A DNA stretch of 64,000 nucleotides, taken from the NCBI RefSeq assembly GCF_008704995.1, contig NZ_CP023747.1, positions 5,924,001-5,988,000 of the forward strand, read 5' to 3'. The first letter of the stretch is position 1. Each line of letters begins with the position of its first letter. Source of the DNA: Streptomyces nodosus. GTDB lineage: Bacteria > Actinomycetota > Actinomycetes > Streptomycetales > Streptomycetaceae. The notes under the pieces were generated by a model. The model made no database searches. It was not told the origin of the DNA and worked only from the letters and a program-made list of their open reading frames with translations. Both the position numbers and the translations under genes were made by a program. Below are positions 42,477 through 51,107 of the stretch, one piece after another.

Positions 42477-43976
42477 ATGGATCGTGTGGACTCCATGCAT
42501 TCCAGGGACGAGCTTCCCGAGCGCGCCGACGCCTACGCGATGGCGCCGCTGCTCAACTGTCTGCTCCGGGAGGCGGCGGAGCCCGCCGGGGAGCAGGGCG
42601 TCCACCGGCTGCGGTCCTGCGGGAGACTGCTGAGAGTGCGCGGGGGACGCCGGCCCCGCGACCCCGAGGTGTACGCCGACGGCCGCTGGGTTCCGCTCAC
42701 CCACGCCGAGCTGGTCAAACTCACCGCCGACGAGCTGCGCCGCGCCACCGGCCTGTCCAACCCCGAACTGCCCGGCGAGATGATCGACAGCCGGGAGGCG
42801 GTGGCCGCGATCCTCGCCGCCCGCGCCCGGGCGACGGCGCCCGAGGACCCGTACCTCCGCTCCGAGCAGTCCCTGGTCACCGGGCACCCCCACCACCCCG
42901 CCCCCAAGGCGCGCGGCGGCGGCCCCGTCGCCGAATGGCTGCCGTACGCGCCCGAGGCGTACGCCCGTTTCCCGCTCGCCCTGCTGGGGGTGCGGGAGGA
43001 CACGGTCGTCGAGGAGGGCGACACCACGGCGCTGGACGCGCTCGGCACCGCGCCGCGCGGCTACCGGCTGCTGCCCGCGCACCCCTGGCAGCTCGCGCTG
43101 GTCGCGGGCCGCCTGGAGATCCGGGAGGCCTTCGAGGACGGACGGCTGGTCCGGCTCGGCGAGACGGCGCGGCCCGCCGGCCCCACGGCCGCCATCCGCA
43201 CGGTGTACCTCCCCGGCGACGACCTGTTCCTCAAGTTCAGCCTGGACGTGCGGATCACCAACGACATCCGCCGGCTGTGGCGCCATGACCTGGTCGAGCT
43301 GCGGCGCACCGATCAGGCGGCGGTGTCCGCCTTCGCGGGGCTGCCGGGCCCGGCAGCCTGGCTGAGCGACCGCGGCTACCGCACGGCAGGCTTCGCCTTC
43401 GAGGAACTGGCCGTCCTGGTCCGCGACGGACTGGGCCCCCATGTCCTGCCCGGCACCACCCCGCTGCTCGCCGCGGCCCTGGTGGAGGGGTTCGAGGGCA
43501 ACCCGCTGGACGCGCTCACCGACCCGGCTCACTGGTGGACGGCCTATCTGCGCCAGGTCGTGCCACCGGCCCTGGAGGCGTTCGACCGGCACGGCGTGGT
43601 CGTCGAGGCCCATCTGCAGAACACCCTGGTCGCGGTGGCCGCCACCGGCCTGCCCGTCCAGGCGCTGTTCCGGGACGCGGAGGGCGTGAAGCTCCTGACG
43701 GACGTGTCCCGGCAGGCGGGCTGGGAGCGGCTCGTCTACTGCCTGGTCGTCAACAATCTCGTGGAGACGGCCGCACTGCTGTCGGAACGTCACCCCGGCT
43801 GGGACCCCTGGCCCGCCGCCCGCGCCGAACTGGCCCGCCACCCCCTCCCCGAGATCCCCGCCCTGCTCGCCTCCCCCACCCTTCCGGGCAAGACCAATCT
43901 GCTGCTGCGCTGGACCGGCGCGGACGGCGCGGACGCGCGCTACCTTCCGCTCCCCAATCCGCTGGCCGCCCGGTGA
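42477..43976 (+). CDS. IucA/IucC family NIS siderophore synthetase (2)
   Basis: The protein is 499 aa from ATG 42477 (MDRVDSMHSRDELPERADAY); ATG 42495 is an alternative and neither has a strong ribosome site. NIS motifs are complete: HPHHPAPKARG, PAHPWQLALV, KFSLDVRITNDIRRLW, VVVEAHLQNTLVAV and FRDAEGVKLL. It is clearly distinct from its divergent partner (different length and N-terminus), which suggests the two carry out sequential condensations or use different amine substrates. The iron-regulated FhuF-like reductase at 14.3 kb could handle the product, but this is inference. Confidence 0.88.
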   Translation: MDRVDSMHSRDELPERADAYAMAPLLNCLLREAAEPAGEQGVHRLRSCGRLLRVRGGRRPRDPEVYADGRWVPLTHAELVKLTADELRRATGLSNPELPGEMIDSREAVAAILAARARATAPEDPYLRSEQSLVTGHPHHPAPKARGGGPVAEWLPYAPEAYARFPLALLGVREDTVVEEGDTTALDALGTAPRGYRLLPAHPWQLALVAGRLEIREAFEDGRLVRLGETARPAGPTAAIRTVYLPGDDLFLKFSLDVRITNDIRRLWRHDLVELRRTDQAAVSAFAGLPGPAAWLSDRGYRTAGFAFEELAVLVRDGLGPHVLPGTTPLLAAALVEGFEGNPLDALTDPAHWWTAYLRQVVPPALEAFDRHGVVVEAHLQNTLVAVAATGLPVQALFRDAEGVKLLTDVSRQAGWERLVYCLVVNNLVETAALLSERHPGWDPWPAARAELARHPLPEIPALLASPTLPGKTNLLLRWTGADGADARYLPLPNPLAAR

Positions 43977-44069
43977 GACGCGGGTGCGTCGCCTGCGTTC
44001 GCGGACCTTTTGGCGAGCAGGGCGGCGAACCACCGAGAAGCCGCTCGCCCGCGGGTGCATATTGGGGAT

Positions 44070-45221
44070 ATGGAGGCAGCGCAATACTTCGCCTTCGTCC
44101 GGCAGCCATGGCAGTTGCGCCGTGCTCTGGTGGCGATCCCCCTTGTGTTGATCGTGGCCATCTCCGTGGCGGACATCTGCGCCCCGCCGGATGTCCACCT
44201 GAGCCCACTGCTCGTCGTGGCGCCCGCCATCACCACCGCATTCGCCGGCTATCGGCTGACCGCATTGATAGGGGCGCTGGCCGTGGGCGCCCATCGCCTC
44301 ATCGATGAACTTCAGATCGGCCTGGCCGAGGACCGTTACGCGCAACTCGTCGGGCTCGCGCTCCTGTCGATCATCGCCACGCTGATGTCCTTCGCGCGCG
44401 ACCGGAACGCCAGTGAACTGGCCCAAGTGCGGTCTGTCGCCGAAACCGCACAGCAGGCCCTGCTCCGCCCGCTGCCCGATCGGCTCGGCCCCTTGCGCAT
44501 CGCGTCGTCGTACCTGGCCGCCGCGAAGCAAGCCGCCATGGGCGGTGACCTGTACGCGGCGGCCCGCATCGACGGCCGGACCCGTGTGATCATCGGCGAT
44601 GTCAGAGGGAAAGGGCTTGCCGCGGTGGGAGAGGCAGCCATGCTGCTGGGCGCGTTCCGCGAGGCCACCCACCGCTACGCCACACTGCCTGCCCTCGCTG
44701 AAGCCCTGGACCGCAGCATCTGCCGCCACCTCACCGAGTTCCCCGAGACGGACGAGGAGGCCGAGGAGCACTTCATCACCGCCCTTCTGGTGGAGCTCTC
44801 CGACCACAGCCCCGTGGCACGGATGATCAACTGCGGACACCCACCGCCCCTGCTGGTCAGACGTGGCCAGGTGAGATGCCTGTCGTGCGAGGACCCGGCG
44901 CCCCCGCTGGGCATGTGGGGGCTGGCACCCGACGATCACCCCACGCATTCGTTCTGCTTCCAGTTCAGTGACAGCCTGCTCCTCTACACCGACGGCGTCG
45001 TGGAGGCCCGCGACCGCGACCGCAACTTCTATCCGCTCGAACAACGAATCGCCTTCTGGACCAGGAGCAGCCCCAAGGCACTGGTGCAGCACATCGAGCG
45101 GGACCTGAGCGCCCACTGCCACGGGGCTCTCGGAGACGACGCCGCCATCCTCGCCCTCCAGCGCACACCCCCACCGCGCCTCGGGCTCCACCTCGGTGAC
45201 CTGGTCGCCGAGGCGCATTAG
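44070..45221 (+). CDS. Membrane-bound SpoIIE-type PP2C phosphatase
   Basis: The protein is 383 aa from ATG 44070. Three or four N-terminal helices (ALVAIPLVLIVAISVADIC, LLVVAPAITTAFAGYRLTALI and LVGLALLSIIATLMSFA) precede a complete PP2C_SIG domain from about 130. The metal-binding Asp residues are in GGDLYAA, GDVRGKG, YTDGVVEARD and GDDAAILAL. Such phosphatases usually dephosphorylate an anti-anti-sigma factor. No STAS-domain or anti-sigma gene is adjacent; the HATPase protein at 12.4 kb is a distant candidate partner. Confidence 0.9.
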   Translation: MEAAQYFAFVRQPWQLRRALVAIPLVLIVAISVADICAPPDVHLSPLLVVAPAITTAFAGYRLTALIGALAVGAHRLIDELQIGLAEDRYAQLVGLALLSIIATLMSFARDRNASELAQVRSVAETAQQALLRPLPDRLGPLRIASSYLAAAKQAAMGGDLYAAARIDGRTRVIIGDVRGKGLAAVGEAAMLLGAFREATHRYATLPALAEALDRSICRHLTEFPETDEEAEEHFITALLVELSDHSPVARMINCGHPPPLLVRRGQVRCLSCEDPAPPLGMWGLAPDDHPTHSFCFQFSDSLLLYTDGVVEARDRDRNFYPLEQRIAFWTRSSPKALVQHIERDLSAHCHGALGDDAAILALQRTPPPRLGLHLGDLVAEAH

Positions 45222-45265
45222 CGGGCGGGCCCACGAACGGTGGTCGGCAGTTCGGGCCGCCCGCT
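45220..45265 (+). terminator. Imperfect hairpin after the phosphatase gene
   Basis: AGCGGGCGGGCCC (45220-45232) pairs with GGGCCGCCCGCT (45254-45265) with one bulged base and a 21-base loop, starting in the stop codon. Confidence 0.4.
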
Positions 45266-45372
45266 CCGGCCGAGGCCGGTATCATTCCGCCGCGCACGAA
45301 GGGTGCGCCGGGCTGCATCGCGTTGGAGCTGGCCATGGAATGCAAGACAAACAGGCCGTGGGGCTTTGGAAG

Positions 45373-46287
45373 ATGTTGAGAGAGGTCACCGCAACCTGCT
45401 ACTTCGAGCCCCTGCGTTCCGGCGGCTCCGTGCCCGGTGTCGTCGAGGCCGATGACCTCGGGACGTATGTCATGAAGTTCACCGGCTCCGCACAGGGAGT
45501 GAAGGCGCTGGTCGCCGAGGTGATCGTCGGGGAGCTGGCGCGCAGGCTCGGACTGCGGGTGCCCGAGCTGGTCCTCGCCCACTTCGACCCGGCGCTCGCC
45601 GCGCACGAACCGCACCAGGAGGTGCGCGATCTGCTGGACGCCAGCCCGGGCCTCAACCTCGGCATGGACTACCTCCCCGGGGCCCGGGACTTCACCCCCG
45701 AGGTGGCCATGGCCTGCACGGTCGACCCGCTGGAGGCCGGCAGGATCGTCTGGCTCGACGCCCTGACCGTGAACGTGGACCGCACGGTGCACAGTTCCAA
45801 CCTCATGGTCTGGCCCACCTTCGGCACCGCACCCCCGAAGCTCTGGCTGATCGACCACGGCGCGGCGCTGGTCTTCCACCACCGCTGGGACGCCTCCTCG
45901 CCGGAGAAGGCGTACGACTTCCGCCACCACGCCCTCGGGCACTTCGCCCCGGACACCCGGGCCGCCGAGGCGGAACTTTCGCCGAGGGTGACCAGGGACC
46001 TGCTGCGCGAGATCACCGAGGAGGTGCCGGACGCCTGGCTGGCCGAGGAGCCCGGCTTCGCCACCCCCGAGGAGGTCAGGGACGCCTATGCGGACTATCT
46101 CGCCGCCCGCGCCAAGGCGTCGGAGAGCTGGCTGCCCACCGACTTCCCCACCCGGCGGGAACTCGCCGACGAGCAGGCCGCACGGGCGGCGCGCACCCAG
46201 GAAGGCCGTCCGGACTGGCTCAAGCGCGTTCCGGATCTGCACGGCAAACCGGCGGCACAACAGGATTGGTCGGTGCACCTGGGATGA
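45373..46287 (+). CDS. HipA-like kinase family protein
   Basis: The protein is 304 aa from ATG 45373 (MLREVTATCYFEPLRSGGSVP); ATG 45340 would add 11 residues. A TATCAT -10-like element lies at 45280-45285. Kinase-fold elements match the HipA-like group: YVMKF (the ATP lysine strand), IVWLDALTVNVDRTVHSSNLM with the catalytic Asp and Asn, and LWLIDHGAALVF with the metal Asp. It lacks the separate HipB antitoxin seen beside classical HipA. Its stop overlaps the start of a Rdx-like gene, so the pair is coupled. Substrate unknown. Confidence 0.82.
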   Translation: MLREVTATCYFEPLRSGGSVPGVVEADDLGTYVMKFTGSAQGVKALVAEVIVGELARRLGLRVPELVLAHFDPALAAHEPHQEVRDLLDASPGLNLGMDYLPGARDFTPEVAMACTVDPLEAGRIVWLDALTVNVDRTVHSSNLMVWPTFGTAPPKLWLIDHGAALVFHHRWDASSPEKAYDFRHHALGHFAPDTRAAEAELSPRVTRDLLREITEEVPDAWLAEEPGFATPEEVRDAYADYLAARAKASESWLPTDFPTRRELADEQAARAARTQEGRPDWLKRVPDLHGKPAAQQDWSVHLG

Positions 46288-46574
46288 CGGACAGCCATCG
46301 TGTGGAGATCGAGTACTGCGTCCGGTGCCGCTGGCTGCCCCGGGCGGCCTGGCTGGCACAGGAGTTGCTGACGACGTTCGAGTCCGAGCTGACCGAGCTC
46401 GCGCTCAAGCCGGGCACGGGCGGCGTCTTCGTCGTCCGGGTGGACGACGAGGTGGTCTGGGACCGCAAGGAGCAGCGCTTCCCCGAGCCGACGGCGGTCA
46501 AGCGGCTCGTACGCGACCGTGTGGCACCGGGAAGGCCCCTGGGCCACTCGGAGAGGACGGCGGAGCCGGGGTGA
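46284..46574 (+). CDS. SelT/SelW/SelH-type (Rdx) redox protein
   Basis: The protein is 96 aa; ATG 46284 overlaps the upstream stop by 4 bases. The redox motif Cys-x-x-Cys is near the N-terminus (IEYCVRCRW), and the thioredoxin-like pattern continues with LKPGTGGVFVVRVDDEVVWD and RFPEPTAVKRLVRD, which is diagnostic of Rdx. In this group Cys stands in place of selenocysteine. Coupling to a HipA-like kinase suggests redox-linked control or modification, which is speculative. Confidence 0.88.
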   Translation: MTDSHRVEIEYCVRCRWLPRAAWLAQELLTTFESELTELALKPGTGGVFVVRVDDEVVWDRKEQRFPEPTAVKRLVRDRVAPGRPLGHSERTAEPG

Positions 46575-46761
46575 ACCGGCCGGGCGGCCACGGCACCGTT
46601 CGTACGCCCCTTCCCGGGGGCTGAATTTCCGTCCGTACGGTGGCGCCGGCGTACCGGGGTGGCGTTTACTGGCGCGCGTCCCCGGCGCCCGATATGCGCC
46701 ACGGGGTACCGGGCGACGTACCGACGCCGTGCGCACCACGGGGTGCAAGGGGGGAGCTGCG

Positions 46762-47073
46762 TTGCGGAGCTTGGAACAGCGGCCGTGGACCGGCAGCGAA
46801 GAGGACCCGAGGGCGGTGGGACTGTGGACCACGGTGTCCCGGCTGCGCCGTGAACTGGCCGCGCATCCGGGGGAGTTACCGGACCGTGCGATCGCCGAGG
46901 AGGAGCTTGCCGCGCTGGCCGAGATGGCCCTGAGCGGCGGCCCCGAGATCCCGCGTCTGCACCGCTCCCTGCTGCTGGTCGCCGGGGCCATCGGCTCGGT
47001 CAGCGCTCTGGCCGGGGGCCTCGCGGACGTCCGCAGGGCGGTGGAGCTGTTCGGGCAGCAGACCCGCCGTTGA
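46762..47073 (+). CDS. DUF5955-like small protein with a TTA codon
   Basis: The protein is 103 aa from TTG 46762, which has GGGGGAG five bases upstream; the longer open frame upstream is low-complexity. It starts MRSLEQRPWTGSEEDPRA and ends in a hydrophobic-helical region (LLLVAGAIGSVSALAGGLAD, then VRRAVELFG) typical of a small Streptomyces family of unknown function. Codon 39 is TTA (46876-46878), giving possible bldA dependence. A terminator follows the stop. Confidence 0.7.
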   Translation: MRSLEQRPWTGSEEDPRAVGLWTTVSRLRRELAAHPGELPDRAIAEEELAALAEMALSGGPEIPRLHRSLLLVAGAIGSVSALAGGLADVRRAVELFGQQTRR

Positions 47074-47087
47074 CGGACATCGCGGTG

Positions 47088-47118
47088 CGGCCCGGGGTAC
47101 GGAAGCGGCCCCGGGCCG
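47088..47118 (+). terminator. Terminator after the DUF5955-like gene
   Basis: CGGCCCGGGG (47088-47097) pairs perfectly with CCCCGGGCCG (47109-47118) around an 11-base loop, 14 bases after the stop. Confidence 0.7.
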
Positions 47119-47305
47119 TGCGGTCGGGGCCGCGCGGCCGAGGGCCTGTGGCGCGGTCCGGTCCAGTGGCGATGGCCTCCGGCCCGGACCGGGCGACGGG
47201 ATCGTCGGGCCGGTGCGAGGCGTCCCCGAGGTACCGTGGTGGGGAGCCCGGCCGGACACGTCGTGGCGGGGAGGTGCCGTGGCGGGAAGCCCGGCCGGGC
47301 GCGGG

Positions 47306-48322
47306 TCACACGGTGCGGGGGGCGTTCTCGATCTCCCCGAGGTTCACCGGGCGTCTCTCCCGGCGGGACAGCTCACAGGCCTCCGCGACGCGCAGCGCCT
47401 GGAGCGCCTCACGGCCGTCGCAGGGATTGGCCCGCTCGCCGCACACCACCTCGACGAACGCCGCCACCTCGGCCTCGTAGGCGGGGGCGAAGCGCTCCAG
47501 GAAGCCGGTCCAGGGCTTGTCCGCGGGCGGCGGACCGGCGACCTCGGTGGAGGCGATCGGCGTACGGTCGTCCAGACCGACCGCGACCGTGTCCAGCTCG
47601 CCCGCCAGTTCCATCCGGACGTCGTAGCCGGCGCCGTTGGTACGGGTCGCGGTCGCCACGGCCAGGGTGCCGTCGTCCAGGGTGAGCACGACCGCGGCCG
47701 TGTCCACGTCGTTCACCGCGCGGTACATCGCCCCGCCTGCGTCGGACCCGGTCGCATAGACCTCCACGACCTTGCGGCCGGTCACCCAGCGCACCATGTC
47801 GAAGTCGTGGATCAGGCAGTCGCGGTACATGCCGCCGGACAGCGGGAGATACTCGGCCGGCGGCGGCGTCCGGTCGGCCGTGGTCGCACGGACCGTGTGC
47901 AGCCGCCCCAGCCTGCCGGAGTGCACGGCCTCCCGTGCGGCCGTGTAGCCCGCGTCGAAGCGCCGCTGGAAACCCATCTGGAGAATCGTCCCGGCGGTGT
48001 CGACCTCGGCGAGTGCGGCTAAGGTCCCGGGCAGGTCGAGGGCGATGGGTTTCTCGCAGAACACGGGGAGTCCGGAGCGTGCCGCCCGGCCGATCAGGTC
48101 GGCGTGGGCCACCGTCGCCGCGGTGATCACCACCGCGTCCACGCCCCAGGTGAAGATCTCGTCCACCCCGGGTGCCGCGGTCTCGCCCAGCCGGTCCGCC
48201 AGCCCCCTGGCCCGGGCCGGGTCGACGTCGGTGACGATGAGCGAGCCGACCTCGCGATGACGGCTGAGCGTGGCCGCGTGGAAGGTGCCGATCCGGCCTG
48301 CTCCGATGAGTCCGATGCGCAT
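47306..48322 (-). CDS. Gfo/Idh/MocA family oxidoreductase (inositol dehydrogenase-like)
   Basis: The protein is 338 aa from ATG 48322. The Rossmann nucleotide site is IGLIGAGRIGTFHA, the catalytic EKP motif is FCEKPIALDLPG, and the substrate-binding region contains GGMYRDCLIHDFDMVRWVTG. It most resembles NAD-dependent myo-inositol 2-dehydrogenases. Codon 101 is TTA (48022-48020), unusual for a catabolic gene and suggesting bldA control. It is divergent from a GntR/UTRA regulator, its likely controller, with a ROK kinase beyond. Confidence 0.88.
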   Translation of the reverse strand: MRIGLIGAGRIGTFHAATLSRHREVGSLIVTDVDPARARGLADRLGETAAPGVDEIFTWGVDAVVITAATVAHADLIGRAARSGLPVFCEKPIALDLPGTLAALAEVDTAGTILQMGFQRRFDAGYTAAREAVHSGRLGRLHTVRATTADRTPPPAEYLPLSGGMYRDCLIHDFDMVRWVTGRKVVEVYATGSDAGGAMYRAVNDVDTAAVVLTLDDGTLAVATATRTNGAGYDVRMELAGELDTVAVGLDDRTPIASTEVAGPPPADKPWTGFLERFAPAYEAEVAAFVEVVCGERANPCDGREALQALRVAEACELSRRERRPVNLGEIENAPRTV

Positions 48323-48362
48323 GGGAACAAGCTGAGGCCGCACCCCCCGGCGTGTCAATTGT

Positions 48363-48374
48363 TTGTCCTGACAA
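48363..48374. promoter_or_regulatory. Operator-like palindrome TTGTC-CT-GACAA
   Basis: It lies in the 101-base divergent promoter between the oxidoreductase and the GntR/UTRA regulator. Sequences of this form are typical GntR-family operators. Confidence 0.6.
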
Positions 48375-48423
48375 TCGGACTACACAACTTCCCGTCATCA
48401 GGCACCGGAGCTACGCTCGCCCC

Positions 48424-49188
48424 GTGCCCAAACCAGACGTGGACCCGACTGTCTCGCTCCACCTCGGCGTCGACCGGAACAGCCCGGTCCCGTTGTACTT
48501 CCAGCTGTCCCAGCAGCTGGAGGCAGCGATCGAGCAGGGCATGCTGACGCCCGGCAGCCTACTGGGCAACGAGATCGAGCTGGCCGCCCGGCTCGGACTC
48601 TCCCGGCCCACCGTCCGCCAGGCCATCCAGTCCCTCGTGGACAAGGGCCTGCTGGTACGCCGTCGCGGCGTCGGCACCCAGGTCGTGCACAGCCAGGTGA
48701 GGCGCCCGCTGGAACTCAGCAGCCTCTACGACGACCTGGAGGCGGCCGGACAGCGCCCCGCGACCCGGGTGCTCCTCAACACCCTGGTGTCCGCCTCCGC
48801 CGAGATCGCCGCCGCACTCGCGGTGCCCGAAGGCCAGGAGGTGCACCGGATCGAGCGGCTGCGCCTCGCCCACGGGGAGCCGATGGCGTATCTCTGCAAC
48901 CACCTGCCCACCGGCCTGCTCGCCCTCGACAGCGGACAGCTGGAGTCGACCGGCCTCTACCGTCTGATGCGCGCCGCCGGGATCACCCTGCACAGCGCTC
49001 GGCAGTCCGTCGGGGCCCGCGCCGCGACCCTGCTCGAGGGCGAGCGGCTGGACGAGCCCGAGGGCGCCCCGCTGCTCACCATGGAGCGCACCACGTTCGA
49101 CGACACGGGCCGGGCCGTGGAGTTCGGCACCCACACCTACCGCGCCTCGCGCTACTCGTTCGAGTTCCAGCTCCTCGTACGGTCCTGA
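48424..49188 (+). CDS. GntR family regulator with UTRA effector domain
   Basis: The protein is 254 aa. GTG 48424 lies 7 bases after a -10 TACGCT (48412-48417) with no ribosome site, so it is probably leaderless. The GntR winged helix is PLYFQLSQQLEAAIEQGMLT, NEIELAARLGLSRPTVRQAI and KGLLVRRRGVGTQVV. The C-terminal UTRA domain (HRIERLRLAHGEPMAYLCNH to FEFQLLV) typically binds a sugar phosphate or amine. It probably represses the divergent oxidoreductase gene, given the palindrome between them. Confidence 0.9.
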   Translation: MPKPDVDPTVSLHLGVDRNSPVPLYFQLSQQLEAAIEQGMLTPGSLLGNEIELAARLGLSRPTVRQAIQSLVDKGLLVRRRGVGTQVVHSQVRRPLELSSLYDDLEAAGQRPATRVLLNTLVSASAEIAAALAVPEGQEVHRIERLRLAHGEPMAYLCNHLPTGLLALDSGQLESTGLYRLMRAAGITLHSARQSVGARAATLLEGERLDEPEGAPLLTMERTTFDDTGRAVEFGTHTYRASRYSFEFQLLVRS

Positions 49189-49216
49189 GCCGGGCCGAAC
49201 GGGACTCCGCCCCCGA

Positions 49217-49296
49217 CCTCCTCCTCTTCCCTCCTCCCCTCCCCTCTGTCTTCCTTCTGTCCTTCGTCCTGTCCTTCGTCGTCGTGTTCTTCTTCC
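49217..49296 (+). repeat. Polypyrimidine tract with 12-bp repeats
   Basis: A pure C/T run covers 49217-49247, then a pyrimidine-rich stretch continues to about 49296 and includes TGTCCTTCGTC twice (49258-49268, 49270-49280). It lies between the GntR/UTRA gene and the ROK kinase gene. It could form triplex (H-DNA) or act in transcript termination. Confidence 0.6.
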
Positions 49297-49377
49297 GGGG
49301 GCACCGGCGGTGTGCCCGAGGTCACCGAATCCGTGCCGCCGTGCGGAGGACGCCACGGGTGAGGCAGAATCGGCGCG

Positions 49378-50523
49378 ATGAGCAGCTACCGCGACTTCAC
49401 GCACCGCGGCACCGCCCGGGCCACCGTCCTGCGGACCGTCGGCACGCGTGAACGCCGATCCCACCTCACGGCGCCGCGTGTTCCCACCGTCGGCATCGAC
49501 ATCGGCGGCACCAAGGTGATGGCCGGGGTCGTCGACGCCGACGGCAACATCCTGGAGAAGCTCCGCACCGAGACGCCGGACAAGTCCAAGAGCCCCAAGG
49601 TTGTCGAGGACACCATCGTCGAACTGGTCCTGGACCTCTCCGACCGGCACGATGTGCACGCCGTCGGCATCGGCGCGGCCGGCTGGGTGGACGCGGACCG
49701 CAATCGCGTCCTGTTCGCCCCCCATCTGTCCTGGCGCAACGAACCCCTGCGCGACCGCCTCGCCGGTCGGCTCGCCGTGCCCGTCCTGGTCGACAACGAC
49801 GCCAACGCCGCCGCCTGGGCCGAGTGGCGCTTCGGCGCCGGACGCGGCGAGGACGACCTCGTCATGATCACGCTGGGCACCGGCATCGGCGGCGCCATCC
49901 TGGAGGACGGCCAGGTCAAGCGCGGCAAGTTCGGGGTGGCCGGGGAGTTCGGCCATATGCAGGTGGTGCCCGGCGGTCATCGCTGCCCGTGCGGCAACCG
50001 GGGCTGCTGGGAGCAGTACAGCTCCGGGAACGCCCTGGTCCGCGAGGCCAAGGAGCTGGCGGCCGCCGACTCCCCGGTGGCATTCGGGATCATCGAGCAC
50101 GTCAAGGGCAGCGTCGCCGACATCACCGGCCCGATGATCACCGAGCTGGCCCGTGAGGGCGACCCGATGTGCGTCGAGCTGCTCCAGGACATCGGCCAGT
50201 GGTTGGGCGTCGGCATCGCGAACCTGGCGGCGGCCCTCGACCCCTCCTGCTTTGTGATCGGCGGCGGGGTCAGCGCGGCCGACGATCTGCTGATCGGCCC
50301 GGCCCGGGACGCCTTCCGCCGTCAGCTCACCGGCCGCGGCTACCGCCCCGAGGCCCGGATCGCACGGGCCCAGCTCGGTCCCGAGGCCGGTATGGTCGGC
50401 GCCGCGGACCTCGCCCGGCTCGTCGCCCGCCGCTTCCGGCGCGCCAACCGGCGCCGCGTGGAGCGGTACGAACGGTACGAGCGCTATGCGGAGGCGCGTC
50501 GCACGGCCAAGGAGGCGCTGTGA
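49378..50523 (+). CDS. ROK family sugar kinase (glucokinase-like)
   Basis: The protein is 381 aa. The ATP motif DIGGTK is at 41-46, DNDANAAAW holds the catalytic Asp, and TLGTGIGGAIL follows. The ROK zinc motif is CPCGNRGCWEQY (Cys, Cys, Cys, then His in GGHRC). Compared with the 317-aa GlkA of S. coelicolor it has about 36 extra N-terminal residues and an Arg-rich C-terminal tail with an ERY triplet repeat. It phosphorylates a hexose or amino sugar with ATP. The next gene overlaps it by 4 bases (GTGA). Confidence 0.9.
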   Translation: MSSYRDFTHRGTARATVLRTVGTRERRSHLTAPRVPTVGIDIGGTKVMAGVVDADGNILEKLRTETPDKSKSPKVVEDTIVELVLDLSDRHDVHAVGIGAAGWVDADRNRVLFAPHLSWRNEPLRDRLAGRLAVPVLVDNDANAAAWAEWRFGAGRGEDDLVMITLGTGIGGAILEDGQVKRGKFGVAGEFGHMQVVPGGHRCPCGNRGCWEQYSSGNALVREAKELAAADSPVAFGIIEHVKGSVADITGPMITELAREGDPMCVELLQDIGQWLGVGIANLAAALDPSCFVIGGGVSAADDLLIGPARDAFRRQLTGRGYRPEARIARAQLGPEAGMVGAADLARLVARRFRRANRRRVERYERYERYAEARRTAKEAL

Positions 50524-51107
50524 CGGCGACCACCCCGATACCGCATCAGTCCTCCCCGGTCGGCGAACCGCAGCGTCCCCCGGAGAGCAGGGGGCGGATG
50601 ATCCGCCGCCGGACGCTCACCCTGCTGATCATCGTGCTGCTCATCGGGGTCCCGGCCGGCTATCTGGTGATCTCGGCCAACCAGAGCCGGGACAGCGGTC
50701 GGCTCAAGGAGGCCAAGTACTCGGCGACCGGGCTCACCTCGGCCTGGCCCTCGCGCGTGCAGCGCCGCCTCTACCATGTGGCGATCCCGAAGGGCGCCAC
50801 CGGTGTCGCGTACTACGAGACGAACAACTGGAAGACCAGTCGTATGTACGCGCAGTTCACCACCAGCGAGGCCGGTCTGACCGAGTTCCTCGGGGCCCTG
50901 AAGGTCACCCAGGACGCGCTGAAGCAGGCGGACCTCGCGATCAACGCACGCGACCAGCAGGTCGTCGGCTGGAACTTCGCGGTGGGGAGCACCTGGTACG
51001 GGCTGGTCCACACACAGAAGAACCCCGCGCCCACCCTGGACATCATGGTGGACAAGTCCGTGCCGGAGCAGCCCAGGGTGTATGTGGTCTCCCGCACCAT
51101 TCCCTGA
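50520..51107 (+). CDS. Single-pass membrane protein coupled to the ROK kinase gene
   Basis: The protein is 195 aa; GTG 50520 overlaps the ROK stop. After a disordered N-terminal 26 residues comes one membrane helix (LTLLIIVLLIGVPAGYLVI), then an exported-side domain of about 145 residues (YYETNNWKTSRMYAQFTTSE, DQQVVGWNFAVGSTWYGLV). No family is recognised. Translational coupling suggests a role connected to the kinase. Confidence 0.7.
   Translation: MTATTPIPHQSSPVGEPQRPPESRGRMIRRRTLTLLIIVLLIGVPAGYLVISANQSRDSGRLKEAKYSATGLTSAWPSRVQRRLYHVAIPKGATGVAYYETNNWKTSRMYAQFTTSEAGLTEFLGALKVTQDALKQADLAINARDQQVVGWNFAVGSTWYGLVHTQKNPAPTLDIMVDKSVPEQPRVYVVSRTIP

Noticed and set aside
42363..45218. A 951-codon reverse frame across the second siderophore synthetase and the phosphatase
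   Set aside because: The forward proteins have full catalytic motifs in this interval; the reverse frame has no recognisable domain and no ribosome site.
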